The notes beneath the pieces are model-generated. The model ran no database searches. It worked only from the letters and a program-made list of their open reading frames with translations, and had not been told where the DNA came from. A stretch of 64,000 nt of DNA from Patiria pectinifera (taxonomy: Eukaryota; Echinodermata; Asteroidea; Valvatida; Asterinidae): contig CM057149.1 in the NCBI GenBank assembly GCA_029964075.1, positions 15,886,197-15,950,196 on the forward strand, in the 5' to 3' direction. The stretch's first letter is position 1. Every line of letters begins with the position of its first letter. The translations under genes were made by a program, and so were the position numbers. Positions 33,701 to 44,300 of the stretch are shown piece after piece.

Positions 33701-33744
33701 TTTCTCTTAAAGGGTCCGAAATGATGACACGACGCCGACCGTAA
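27680..33744 (+). CDS. Copy A: secreted FReD-discoidin nested lectin-like gene (spliced, 7 exons)
   Basis: Coding exons: 27,702-27,753, 28,644-28,916, 29,492-29,679, 30,276-30,540, 31,482-31,843, 32,194-32,332, 33,464-33,744; introns are GT-AG and the joined frame is open for 519 residues. Residues 1-24 are a signal peptide. Residues 25-108 are an unrecognised region with Cys 27, 51, 53 and 94. Residues 135-259 are the first part of a fibrinogen-related domain (Cys135/Cys162, FQRRLDGSVSFNRTW, GEFWLGNQKLHSLT). Residues 261-425 are a complete F5/8 type C domain (LGMEDGSIPD, WLQVDLG, VTEYQVQYSDD, FPGNIDQTTPV, RFIRIRPTAY, final GC). Residues 427-519 finish the FReD (DKDHD, Cys455/Cys468, WVTWKGKQVSLKGSEM). 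FReDs usually bind carbohydrate or acetylated ligands and discoidin domains bind lipids or glycans, so an extracellular recognition role is inferred. NRT, NLT and NAT sequons are present. ATTAAA at 33,783 is a possible poly(A) signal. Confidence 0.85.
28644..28916 (+). CDS. Copy A exon 2: orphan N-terminal region
   Basis: The acceptor is TTCATGTCTTGCAG; the donor GTGAGT is in phase 1. It encodes residues 18-108: the end of the signal peptide and a Cys-containing region with a CTC motif, a PPRPDDP turn and a predicted helix (INHLKDIIADGLARF). I recognise no domain. The position, before a FReD, often holds oligomerisation segments, but no collagen repeat or clear coiled coil is seen. Confidence 0.8.
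29492..29679 (+). CDS. Copy A exon 3: start of the fibrinogen-related domain
   Basis: Phase 1 in, phase 0 out (ATA|GTGAGT). After a ~26-residue linker it encodes ADCQEILDAG, SGVYTIQ and MQVYCRME, the standard beginning of a FReD with its first disulfide pair (residues 135 and 162). Confidence 0.85.
30276..30540 (+). CDS. Copy A exon 4: central fibrinogen-related domain
   Basis: Phase 0 in, phase 1 out (GATGCAG|GTACGT). It encodes VFQRRLDGSVSFNRTW, YAEGFGNLTGEFWLGN, LHSLT and the strand ending YWLDVSGFNDESGDA. In ordinary FReDs the next residues are DxLxxHNGxxFST; here the exon stops exactly at that loop and the discoidin exons follow. Confidence 0.9.
30640..30960. repeat. Intronic dispersed repeat (intron 4)
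   Basis: The TTTCTT-rich stretch, ACAATAATTCTCCGCG, AAACGGAACAACG, ATGAACATCAATCCTG and CATACAAGTG series recurs at 32,620-32,860 in intron 6, and in both introns of copy B. It is a repeat family resident in the gene's introns. Confidence 0.6.
31482..31843 (+). CDS. Copy A exon 5: F5/8 type C domain, main part
   Basis: The acceptor is TATTTTGTGTAG, phase 1 in, phase 0 out (CCACAG|GTAAAT). It encodes residues 260-380 with the opening cysteine, LGMEDGSIPDSAISASS, WLQVDLG, VEGVIIQG and WVTEYQVQYSDDQSNW. Thirteen residues differ from copy B, clustered at 283-286, 305-323 and 347-349. Confidence 0.9.
32194..32332 (+). CDS. Copy A exon 6: F5/8 type C domain, C-terminal part
   Basis: Phase 0 in, phase 1 out (CTGCAAAA|GTACGT). 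It encodes FPGNIDQTTPVTSMF, PIRARFIRIRPTAY and the closing MELIGCK. The last cysteine would pair with Cys261, bringing the domain's two ends together. Confidence 0.9.
32620..32860. repeat. Intronic dispersed repeat (intron 6)
   Basis: Relative of 30,640-30,960: TTGACAATAATTATCCGCGG, AAACGGAACAACG, TATGAACATCAACCCTGG and CATACAAGTG in the same order. Confidence 0.6.
33464..33744 (+). CDS. Copy A exon 7: C-terminal third of the fibrinogen-related domain
   Basis: The acceptor is CTCTTATGCACACAG, phase 1. It encodes TRDSLWRHSSGDFST, the DKDHDQ calcium-site segment, the second disulfide (Cys455/Cys468) around GGWWYKSC, NGLYYNN and the terminal strand, with TAA at 33,742. Confidence 0.9.
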
Positions 33745-36700
33745 CCGGTGATGGAAAGAACCTGTCATATTGAAAGACAACGATTAAATTCGGGGTGGGG
33801 GGGGGGCGCCAGGCCTCACTTTGGAGTATTGTCGATCGAGAAATGCACTTAAAATTAAACTTTTCTCGACAAAAGCAAAAATGACATAAAGTCTAAATCG
33901 TCAGGTGCGTGGAAGAAAGTCGTTAGGGCAGAAAATGGGTCAAAATGTCAAATTCGGATTTTCGGGTAATCAATAGAGCATGGAAATATCTTTCATTTGA
34001 TATAGGCCTACATTTTGTCTCGAAGGGCTACGTCATACTGACGTAATTAACAATAACAGTTAAAGTTAAAAAGAAAACAATGGTTACAAATGAAAAGTCA
34101 GCGGAGGGGAAGCGAAAGTTTCTCATTTCGTCAGTGACACCGCGAAGTAGCACTCATATATACCAGTAAAAACTAGCTATCGGAGAAAACGGCATTTAAA
34201 GTTGAACGCCTTCATCCTTTTGAATCAGTTGTGGGTCAGAAAAACATGTAATGTATTCTAATCCGTAACCAAATGGTATTTGATGTTGTGAGCAACAGTA
34301 GTGATATCACTTTAATATACATTGTGTTTAATGTTTAACTGTATATTTAAGTATCTATTTATTAATAGGGTAATTATTTTACATTATACGGGATCCGACT
34401 CAGTAAAGCCAGTCACGTGAGGAATCACAAAAGCTACTTAAAAATGTTAAACTGGGTGATCTATTAAAAACTACATATACTTTCATATCATAAACGTGCG
34501 TTCTGCTGAATCAGGTGTGTAAAAATATTGATTAAGAAAGTTTGTTGCAATTTGGTGAATGTTTTGGATATTTTGAATAATAGTACTGTTGGAAATTGTA
34601 CTGCATAATGGACAGCGTGTTTAATTTTTCCTAGTAATTTTTTTCTAGTTCCTTTTACTGTCGATGTGAACAAATCCATTAAAAACAGTCTGAAGTTGCC
34701 AGTGGTAATTTTGAGTTATAGGCACGTAATTAAACATACAATTTTACATTATCACTGAGATGTTGTTATATATATATAAAGGTAGTGCTGCGCGTTCGCA
34801 TTTATAGTGGAAAAGTAAAAATGAGTGGATAACTGTCAAAAAAATTCTTGTTATTTAAGGTTTTGGTCACATGTTACGTATTCTAATTGTCAAGACATCA
34901 ATGGACGTTAGTAGGTCTACTATGGTACTTTGTAGCAATAATCTACAAAATTTTGCAAATGGGCGATAGATTTTTTTTAAGTCGCGTCTGGATTAGGGCG
35001 ACACGCCTTATTGGGGTGACAATTTGGTGTCACCCTATTGTTAAAACGACTCTTAGGGCAAGGAATTCTCGATCGATTCCTCGTGGTCCAATTAGTAAAA
35101 ATACCGAATTTCGCGGAGAAAGAAATTAAGGTAAACTTGGGTTAGGTGACTTTTTAGGTTTGTGCACAAGTCTATGGGAAGTCGCCCTATTGTAGAAATT
35201 ATTATATTAAATGTTACTTGGTATTGTGGATAATAAAATTGGTGGTTATTACAAAAATAGCAGACAGCGTGTTTGATATATGCATAGCATAATATATTCC
35301 ATTTACATTTAATATGTTTAGAACAAAACAAATGAGTTTTCAAAGCTCATTTTGAGTTTCATCCCCCTGTAAGACATTTTGCCCTTTCAAAATTGTGACG
35401 GATGTTTTACTCTCATTATTATGACAAGTGTGTCGAGTTGTGAAAAGCCTAGCTACATATGCCGGTTCTTTTACATACGAAAAACTAAAACATTTAAAAA
35501 CAAAAGGGCCCGAAACTTCGTCTTTTTCTTTTAATCTGTCAGGAGCTTCTACAAGTCACTTGGTTGTCGGTCGGTCGGTCGGTCGGTCGGTCTGTCGGTC
35601 CCCAAAAATTGACCAAAAATATTTTACCAAAATTAAGCAAATGCCATGCCGTCGTCAGTAAATGCACTCTAACAATAATGTTTGTGACAATTCGTAAAGA
35701 CGTTTACGAAAATTGTGGAAACGGAGGCAAGATAATGTGCAGCAATGTTATAGCCACGTGGTGTTTTCTGTATTGGTTGGACGTATTTACAAGGAGGAAA
35801 TGAAACTTGGCCAAATAAGGTGTTCCATATGTGACATCAGCGTCGCACTGCTTCGAAATTTCCGTAGGCTTCTGCCGACTTTCCTAAACATTGTCAGGAA
35901 TGTTGTTGGGTTGGTAATTTATAATATAACATCAGGTGGTTGCGCTGCGTTAGGCACAAGACCTTTCGATATATCACAACTCGTGGGGACATTCGATGTG
36001 CACAATATGGGCTGGTAACTCCAAAATATATTTGGTGACTTTGAATTCATTGAGTCCGATCTTATTGCATGGACATGTAATGTAATTATAACATTGATAT
36101 GTATAGAATATTTTATGGCTTTTAGGGAGATACAAGAATATAAGAAAGCGCTAGAGGAGTGCAATATTGTTATAGCGAGCATGGGCGTCGCCAGTGGGGG
36201 GAAAGGGGGGACCCCCCCCCCCCCAAATGAAGAACAACAAAAAAGGAAAAAGGAAAAAAAAGGGGAGGAACGCTCGGAAATATGATCAACTAAGAATATA
36301 ATGAAAAATTTAAAAATGTTGGGGAAAAATTTGCTTTGCCCCCCCACCATCCGGATAAAAATCCTGGCGACGCCAATGATAGCGCTTTTATTTCAAGGCG
36401 TGGGAAAAGAAGAAAAACGAATGTTTAATACAGTTTTTCTAAGTTGTTATTCCTTTCACCCCTTTTATTTAAAATAAAGCTCCCCCACCAATTCGGCAAG
36501 ATTGAAGGTGGGTCCACCTCTTAAAATGATTCTCAGACCGGTTTGGCTCTGCAAGCCGAATTGCATGCTCTTATCAAAAATTTGGGCAAAAGTGAGGGGC
36601 ATAAGCAGCTCTTTTATTGACCAGGATATATACGTGTACAAATATATATAAACACAATCTTTAAATCATTCTTAGTCAACTTTATCCGACTTTTTCCAGT

Positions 36701-37692
36701 TCTTAAGTAGCATTTTGGTATCATTGGGTCTATCTCAACACTTTAATAGAAAAACGGCACTTGTGCGCCAGATGTCAATTAAACTCGAAATTGTTGACAG
36801 TAATTTGACCTTGGTCCCCTGACCCCCATCCGACCTAAGGCAACTTAAGAATGGCCATTTCAGAACTACCCCCCCCCCCCCCCCGACGGACAATGGCCTG
36901 GTAGCATCAAACCTTTTGAGCTCCAATTTTTAATTAAACTCCAGCTAGCTCCTGGTCTACATGTCTCCCGGTCCTATTTATTGCTGTTAGGGTAACTGTG
37001 TCTAGCTCGTCCACACTGACATTAGGCGAGACAACTTGATAATCATTAGGCCCAAAAAAAGTCTCCGGTTTCTGGTATGGAGCTTGCCCAAAAAGTGGTG
37101 CGGCGACGCAGCTTCTTTTTTTTTACCTGATTGTTTTGCTTCAAATGTCGGCTGATGACTGCAAATGGTGCCCGAATAAACTTAGTGCAAATATATGGGA
37201 GTCCAGAGAGGCCACACAAAACTTATTCTCGACCATAATCCAATCTAAAAACACGTTAAAATTGTGCAGCAGCAGGATTCCAGTCAAACCAATGAGTTTG
37301 GCGGATTTGAGACATCATCTTTCATTGAAAAAAAAACTTTTTCATTTTGCCGACGCGCATGGCTACGGCGACGCGCGCGCATACCAGAAACCGGAGACTT
37401 TGTTTTTGGCCTTATGAGAAAAAGGTTAATGCGCGCAACTTGAGGGTATAATGGAAGCCGTTTTGGATCTTTATTATGTCCTCATAATCATCCGGTCTAT
37501 ACCCAAATATGGGAGCATAACACGGCAGGTATTAACGATTTATACAAATTTGGCATATTTCCACCACTTGGATTGTTCGGGACTTTTAGTATTTTATTCT
37601 AAGGATCTTAAAAAATGTACTGTAGTGAAAACAAGTCTGTTGCAATTTGTGTGAGGTTCACTTTAAACAATGAAGTACTTGCCTGGACTAAG
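33745..37692. other. Copy A 3' flank, noncoding
   Basis: No gene is seen. The flank holds a G run at 33,797, a copy of the ATTTTGTCTC-AAGGGCTACGTCAT repeat also found in intron 1 (33,985-34,060), a short hairpin GGGTGACA/TGTCACCC at 35,014-35,035, a (GGTC)n tract at 35,568-35,600 and the MITE at 36,180. It is nearly identical in unit B apart from the foldback insertion. Confidence 0.5.
36180..36378. mobile_element. hAT-like MITE with GGCGTCGCCAG ends (unit A)
   Basis: Ends CATGGGCGTCGCCAG and the complement of CATTGGCGTCGCCAG, about 200 bp, with long G/C and A runs inside. Flanks ATAGCGAG and ATAGCGCT fit a decayed 8-bp duplication; unit B preserves it better. It was present before the segmental duplication because both units carry it. 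Confidence 0.7.
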
Positions 37693-38204
37693 GGGAGTTA
37701 GAGTGATTCCAAGTCGGTACTTGGTTTAAGTTTGTTCATTTGGCCTTTCTGGTTGCGTTGCGCCGACTTATACGGACAAACTCTAGACGTTTATCGACTT
37801 CAGAACAAGTCTGTGCGAGCTTGTTGTTAATTAAGCACAAAATAGCTGCGTCGCAACAGGAAACCAATCACAATAGGACCACCACGCGATTCACTTACCA
37901 TTATTAATATTATTGTGGTGATAGAACCCTTGCTTCGAAACCATGGAAACTGTCCAAAACACTGTAAATTGAAGAAAGAGGTCAATATGAAGCAAGTCGC
38001 CGTAATTAAGGCCCAGCCTCCTTCTTCAGTGTTTATCCGGGGTATCTAAACAGTGGGCGCTGGTCGGTATCTATCTCCTTTGCTAATTCGAGGACGGATC
38101 TTGTATATCTACGCAGCTTTGTGGCTTGTGTCAGCAAACTGTCTGCCGGGAGAACGCGGATTCAACCCAGGGAGGGCTCGCTGGATTCTCGGCGACCAAA
38201 AAGG
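37693..38204 (+). promoter_or_regulatory. Promoter plus noncoding leader exon block for copy B
   Basis: Homologous to 19,909-20,400 and nearly identical to 54,652-55,162. It contains a CCAAT-type box (AACCAATCAC at 37,863) and TTCAGTGTTTATCCGGGG, and ends CGACCAAAAAGG|GTGAGTC. It lies about 3.06 kb upstream of copy B exon 1, which has a 3' splice site but no promoter of its own. The inferred role is transcription start and 5'-UTR exon of copy B. Confidence 0.55.
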
Positions 38205-39701
38205 GTGAGTCAAAGAAGCTTATATTTTGTTAGTCACTTTTGGTAGAGGCTGCTGCTGAATCTATCATTATTTTGGACTTTTTCCAGTGTCAGGTGACAA
38301 TAACATTTAATAAACGACTAGTTCGTATTTTTTTTCGAAGATATTTTCGGGCAATTATGAAAACCACAATAGATTTAGGGACATGATTCTGGACATGAAG
38401 ATGTACTGTCCGTACGCCACCTCCATTACGGTTTGTTCAGAATTCCGGAATTGGTTTTTCATTCCTTCTTAACAATTTCAAATAACTATTTTTCTCGCCA
38501 AAAAATGGTGTTCGCTTTTGAAGACATCGAAAGAAAGAAACCAAATGTTTTGTGACACAAATATGATGTTACACATTTCTAGCCCTGAGCCCTGTAAAAA
38601 ATATTGTTCTCGCTGTGAGGACTGCCCCCATACAAGATGCTAAGGGAGAGGTAATGGAGGGGGAGGGGATCGCATTGGGTATAATCTTACTTTGCAAATC
38701 TCGGTTCATTGCCTTGGCCTTCATTTCTGAATGCGTTGACTGCAACAACCTATCCCTGCCCGCAAACCCCCCCCCCCCCGACGTAACTACGCCCCAGCTA
38801 ATGCCCGTGGCATCTGTGTGCACCTACATTTGAAATCTTCAATTGAACACAATTATACCGCATTGTTGAAATGTAATTGTGGATAGACCACGATCATTTC
38901 AAGCTTATTTTACTTCAATAACATTAAATCAACAGATTAAGCCTATATTACCTTACCATGCTGAGCAAGAATGAAAGTGGTGCAGCTGTGGGTTTTTTTT
39001 AGCAGCGGTGTTTTAAAGGCGCATATATGATTAGTTTTTCGTCTTGTTCTTCCTTTTTTTAAATTATAACAATAGACGAAATCCAAAGAAGAACGTTTGC
39101 TTCCTAGCCGATTGAATTTTCATCTTAGTCGACAGTACAGTACACTGTAACAGAAAACAGTGAAAACCATGAACACCCTTTTCATCACGAAACACGATTC
39201 TGTCCTTTATTTCGTTGGTAATCAAATACATTTCTTGATGTCTTCAATGACAGCAAAATAAATGCAGTGGCATGCCACTGTTGAACTTCATCATACTTCA
39301 ATCTTAATCAAACTTGGCACAGACTCAAAACCCACCATGAACTCTTGCATGGACAAGTGCTGTCATTTTGACGTGATGCATTTATTTTGCTGTCATAAAG
39401 AATCATGTACAAAGTCTGACTGATTTGGGGGAACAAGGAGAAGAAGAAATAGCAGAAGAAGGAGAAAAAAAATCTGAACAAAAACAATGGCTTTTCTGGT
39501 CATGGAAAAAAAGCCAATAAATTCTAATGGAGGAAATGTAATATACGCGACAATTTACTGACTGAGTTTTCATTATGTGTGTGTTAATCCCCGTGCTCTT
39601 AGGGCTCTCTGCTGGGCCTCGACCGGTGCGTACCTGGAGGGCTAGATCTATTATGTCGGTAGCAATTGCCGGTAATTTTACATGTTTGGAGAACTGGCAG
39701 G

Positions 39702-39765
39702 AGCGGATCCAGGATTTTTTTTTTTTGCAAGGGGGGGGGGGGTTCATCAGCAAAAGAATTTGAAA
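39702..39765. mobile_element. Single-ended hAT MITE fragment
   Basis: CAGGAGCGGATCCAGGAT followed by T and G runs resembles the left end of the GGGCGGATCCAG MITE family, but no matching right end was found. Confidence 0.45.
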
Positions 39766-39904
39766 TGGGGACAGGTTATTTTTTCTCCTGCCATTTTGAT
39801 TCGTAAATGTCTAACACACAAATATGACTGGCATTTTGTATCTATTAGCCAATCTACCACCGTGACGGAAAATGATCGCGTAACATGAGCTGCCACAAAA
39901 GATA

Positions 39905-40203
39905 AAGGTAAAGGTAAAGGGGACGAACCCGTGTTCACAGGAACGGAGTGCCCATCCATCTTTCATTAGCGATTGGGCCAGACTCATTTGCTGCTGTGGG
40001 GGATCGCCACACCTCCTCCACAGCGAGTCTGTTACCTTCCCAGCATTGAATAATGCCGGTACACATTTACCACCTGGGTTGAGAGGAGTAATTGAGGTAA
40101 AGCGCTTTACTCAAGGGCACAACACGCATGACAAAGGCGTGGCTCGAACCCACAACCTCACGATCATGAATCATGTGCTCTACCGCTAAACCACACGTGT
40201 CCC
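39905..40203 (-). mobile_element. tRNA-derived SINE on the minus strand
   Basis: Read on the minus strand it begins GGGACACGTGTGGTTTAGCG and GGTAGAGCA (A-box region), then GGGTTCGAGCC (B box), CCCTTGAGTAAAGCGCTTTA and a body including CTCAACCCAGGTGGTAAATG. It is a different SINE family from the one at 21.8 kb but shares the CTTGAG..A.GC.CTTTA block. Confidence 0.8.
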
Positions 40204-40415
40204 AATGAAAAAAATCCTTGGGGTTTACGCGTCAATCATCCTTAAACGAACCACTGAAAAGGCACCCATTGGTTGAGCCTCGAGGGTTTTCATAGACCGG
40301 CTTCGCATTCGGACGAAACAGGGGTGCATGTAAATGAAGACTCGTGTAGGTACGGAAGCGTAGAAGGGCCAAGAAAAATTAAGAAAGATTTATTTATTAT
40401 TTCCCGCGCGGCGCG

Positions 40416-40443
40416 TTACTATCTCGCCGCGGCGAGATAGTAA
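40416..40443. repeat. Perfect 28-bp palindrome beside a duplication boundary
   Basis: TTACTATCTCGCCG is followed immediately by its exact complement. It is 43 bp left of the first base of duplication unit B. Confidence 0.85.
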
Positions 40444-41260
40444 TTATGCTATGTAGGTAGTAATTAGCTATGTTGGTGAAATGCTTACAGGTTGTTTACA
40501 TCGGACATGACGGAGTACGAATACGTTTTTCTGTCGTTTTTATTTAATGTAAAATAACACACGCACACAACACCGGTTGCAAACAGCGGTGACCAATCAC
40601 CAATGCACACATTGTGGTTTCTTAAACGTCCGCAAAAAAACTAGCACCCAAACAGCCCGACTTTTTGGGGTCGCAAGAGCGGTCCCCGAAAGTTGTTCTC
40701 GCACCCATAATACAGGAATAACACAAAACGCCCAGTTTTAAAGGATAGATGTGTAAATGTACGTATGCTACTTTTAACTGTTCTTTCCGATTAACATTAT
40801 TTCGTACGAAGCGCGTTTTGTAGCCCAATTAGGCTGTTCCAGGACGCAGTGTCCCTTTAAGGTCGGTGTCAGTTCTCGAAACAGAAAATGTACGGGTGCG
40901 CTCTAAGGGTGCCGCACTGGGGAGGGGAGGACGTCACTTTATGAAACCCAAAATAACCCGGTTCTGTAAATACGCGCGCGTGCAGCGCACTCACTCGCAA
41001 CTGAGGGTCAGGTCGTGGTGCCGATGACAATTTGTTTTTCGTTGTTCACGTTTTTCAGTGAAAAAAACTCACGCTTAATTATTCCGTCATATTAAAATTG
41101 GTACAGATTTCAAAATAAAAAGGCCGACCCTCACGCCAGACTGGGCGCAATACAGCCCCGGGATGACGGCTGTCTTCGAGTTCACTTTTTCTAGCAGTAG
41201 ACAGATTGGTTAATTAAAGTAATGGTCCCTATTTTACTTTATTTTTAATTTTCTTTTCAG

Positions 41261-41334
41261 AGTTAAAGTGGGCGCGATCATTATGCCGCCTGGGTGGAGT
41301 CCAACAACCTTAGCGTTAGCTGTCATCGTTGTGG
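41261..41334 (+). CDS. Copy B exon 1: ATG and signal peptide
   Basis: ATG at 41,283; encodes MPPGWSPTTLALAVIVV, two residues different from copy A; phase-1 donor GTATGT. Confidence 0.8.
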
Positions 41335-44300
41335 GTATGTAGGTAGATTTTGTAATTGTTAGATGTACATCGTGACCCATTGTGAGCCGCTTTGATTGAG
41401 ATCTTTGTACGCCAAGAACCATGCAATATACAATTTGAATGTAGAAAAATGAAAATGTTTCCCAACTAACGAAATGCAATTTTCGATCAAACGAATGCTA
41501 CTCTCTCTGACGAAACTAAATATAATAACTTGTAATTGCAATTGGAATTTTGAATGAACTTAAATGGATTTGAAATTGAAGATGGGGTTCGTTTATCCCC
41601 GAATGAGCAACCTTTATATCTGGATTTACGAGACTCTATCATACATGTACATCTCCTGAATGCACGGACCACATACCGTGTCCGTCTTTGAAGCTACTGT
41701 GCCGTGAGAAACGTGGGCTTTTGGGTCGATGGGTGGCAAGGGCGGATCCTGAACACAATTTGGGGGAGGGGCAAAAAGAATTGTGGTTCCCCCAAAAGTG
41801 GGTCCAAATAATTACGGCGTGGGTTTCGGGCCCGTTCAAAGGCCACGAAATTGTTTGGATTGTAGATGCTATAACCATTTTAACCATTTTGTTTTGAGAA
41901 AAAGATGGTGGTCTACGCAGTGCCTGCCTTTATTGCGACGTCACTTTAAAAAAAATAATTCGCTTCTTGGGGGGGGTGGGGAATTTTTTTTGGGGGGGAG
42001 GCATGGCCCCCGTTGACACCCCCCCCCCCCGATCCGCCCTTGATGGGTGGGGTCGGTGTTCACACGCTGCGCCGTGCTGTAGTTTGACGTTGATATGGAA
42101 ACCAGGCTTTTTCGTAAATCGTCACTCTTCCTGAGCGGCCTTGATGGAGAACTAATAGCTGGTTTATACTTTACGCGAAGTTTAATGCGAAGCGAATTCG
42201 TTAAAGTAACGGTGAGCATTAAAATATCGATTATTGATGTCGTAAATTTTCGGGTGCATGGAAGGAGGTCGTTATGTCAAAAAAAATGGGTCAAAAGGTG
42301 CAGTTCGGATTTTTCGGATAATCGGCAGAGCATGGAAATATGTTTCATTTGATATACATTTTGTCTCAAAGGGCTACGTCATACTGTCCTAATTAACAGT
42401 AAACAAAACACGTCAGGAGGTTTTTCACATTGTTCACAAACAAGTTTAATGTTTGTGATTTTTCATTTGTTGATATATGGGTCAATATATATTTGTCATT
42501 TCATGTCTTGTAGCATTCACCTTGGTGTCTGCCAGGGTCTGTGTTCTCGTCACGGAACCAGACCCAGCCGATGGCGGCAGGATCAAGCTCGTCCTGCCAG
42601 CTATAGATCCCTGTACGTGCACGGAAGCCAGACTGGGCGGTCACAACGCCTATGCGCCGCCGAGGCCAGACGACCCACTGTACATCGACATCAACCACCT
42701 AAAAGACATCATCGCGGACGGACTTGCCAGGTTCTACCATTGCGTGGCAACGAAGAAAGACGGAGTCTCGACTGAAACTCCGAGGGGTGAGTATATAGGA
42801 GAACTGAATTTAACTCCCAAAGCATTTTTTAAAGTCACTCTTTTTGAATGGGCCATATCGTTCAACGAATTAAGGGTGTGACAAAGGTATATTGGGTACA
42901 AACATCATGAACCCCAGATCATTGACGTGAATGTGAAGAGTTCATTTCCACAACGCAATACATCCATTCGAGAAACCTGAAACATTCCACAATTATGACA
43001 TTTTAATAAAAGAATAAAAACGGTCTAACAAGTCTAATAAGCTTCATTATTCCCTTGATGAATTTATGAAAATGTATTTAACTACATTAAATTCTAGAAA
43101 CTGATTTTGGGCAGCAAGGTGAGGTTGGGATTTTAAAATCTAACAAAGTTGATCGCTTTTTTTTAGTGGAAATAACACTTCATTTATATGTTGCTTGGAC
43201 TGCAAATATGTACAATTTTAATTTTCGGATGGAAGTTATGCTGCGAAATTGCTGGGACAGGAACAAAATAGTGTCCAGCAACTGAAACTCCTGTAAGACT
43301 GGAACTAAGCGTTCGATTTTAGAGGATACGGGCTGCGCAAGTTTAGGGTTGGCGAGTGGTGGGAATTTATCTGGCCCCAAAAAAAGCATTAAAAAAATCC
43401 TCACTACTGATATATATTTCTGGAGTGCACTTATGTCTTTTGTCAAGTCTTTGTTTACTATCATTATTACACTTTACATCCGTGTTCCTTTTACAAATTG
43501 TGAGCAATCTATGAAATTTGAAATTCTGTTCTTTAAGCACATTCTGCTGAACGGGGCATCAAAATCCAGCTTTTTCTTCTTCTTTTTTTTTAAGACACCA
43601 CGGATGCCCAAGAGGCGACCCAAAAAGCAGTTGTCAGCATCACCCCAGAGCTGACGGAGCCTCGAGCAGATTGTCAAGAGATCTTGGATGCTGGTCAAAC
43701 AACGAGCGGTGTGTATACTATACAGCATTCTGGCCAAAAAATGCAGGTCTACTGCCGCATGGAGTCGGGGAAAGGATACATAGTGAGTCCATTTCTTATT
43801 TTCTCAAACTCATTTTGGAGTGTGTGTTTTAATATTAATTTAGCTCACAGAGGTACTAGCTATTTGAAGTCGAGAAACAAGTCTTGATGCATGTTTGTTT
43901 TCAACTTCTGGTACCGGGTACTGTAACTTGTAGGTACTCTTGCATAAACGCAGTGTAACCACTGTAAAATAATGGAACGTCCGTGCATACGCGATCTGAA
44001 CCAGTATAACATTAACATAATCGCCCCCAAGCAGGAAGTGGGAAATTGCAACATGCAAAGTGCCAATATTTCACCTGTCCCAGCCATTTGTAAATCAACT
44101 TGCGATTCCAACGATGAGTATTAGTTGTGCTTTACAGCTCTGTATTCCCGCCAGCTAAAAAGCTCGTTACCGAGGTAACGTGATGCCTGGTTAACTTAGT
44201 TTTCAGGTATAGATCTCTAAAATGTAAAGTGTTCCCAAAGTCCTTTTCTAGGTCTTGAACTTCGCAAATCCCACCGTTTGATTCGCTATTCTATCTAAAA

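Larger units (their letters stand above)
25673..38821. repeat. Large direct segmental duplication, unit A
   Basis: Homologous to 40,487-55,779, beginning ACAGGTTGTTTACATCGG and ending after CCCGTGGCATCTGTGTGC. It contains the complete lectin gene copy A and, near its right end, the promoter/leader block for the next gene. Introns and flanks are mostly near-identical between units; larger differences are discrete insertions (26,240-27,445 and 27,954-28,575 here; a MITE-bearing segment and a foldback in unit B). Confidence 0.9.
38822..40486. other. Sequence between duplication units (intron 1 of copy B in part)
   Basis: The interval 38,835-39,250 aligns with the intron behind the leader exon at 20,630-21,000 and 22,860-23,230 (CACAATT...ACCACG, GAAAACAGTGAAAA, ATCACGAAACA). 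The remainder holds a hAT-end fragment, a SINE and a palindrome. Confidence 0.5.
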
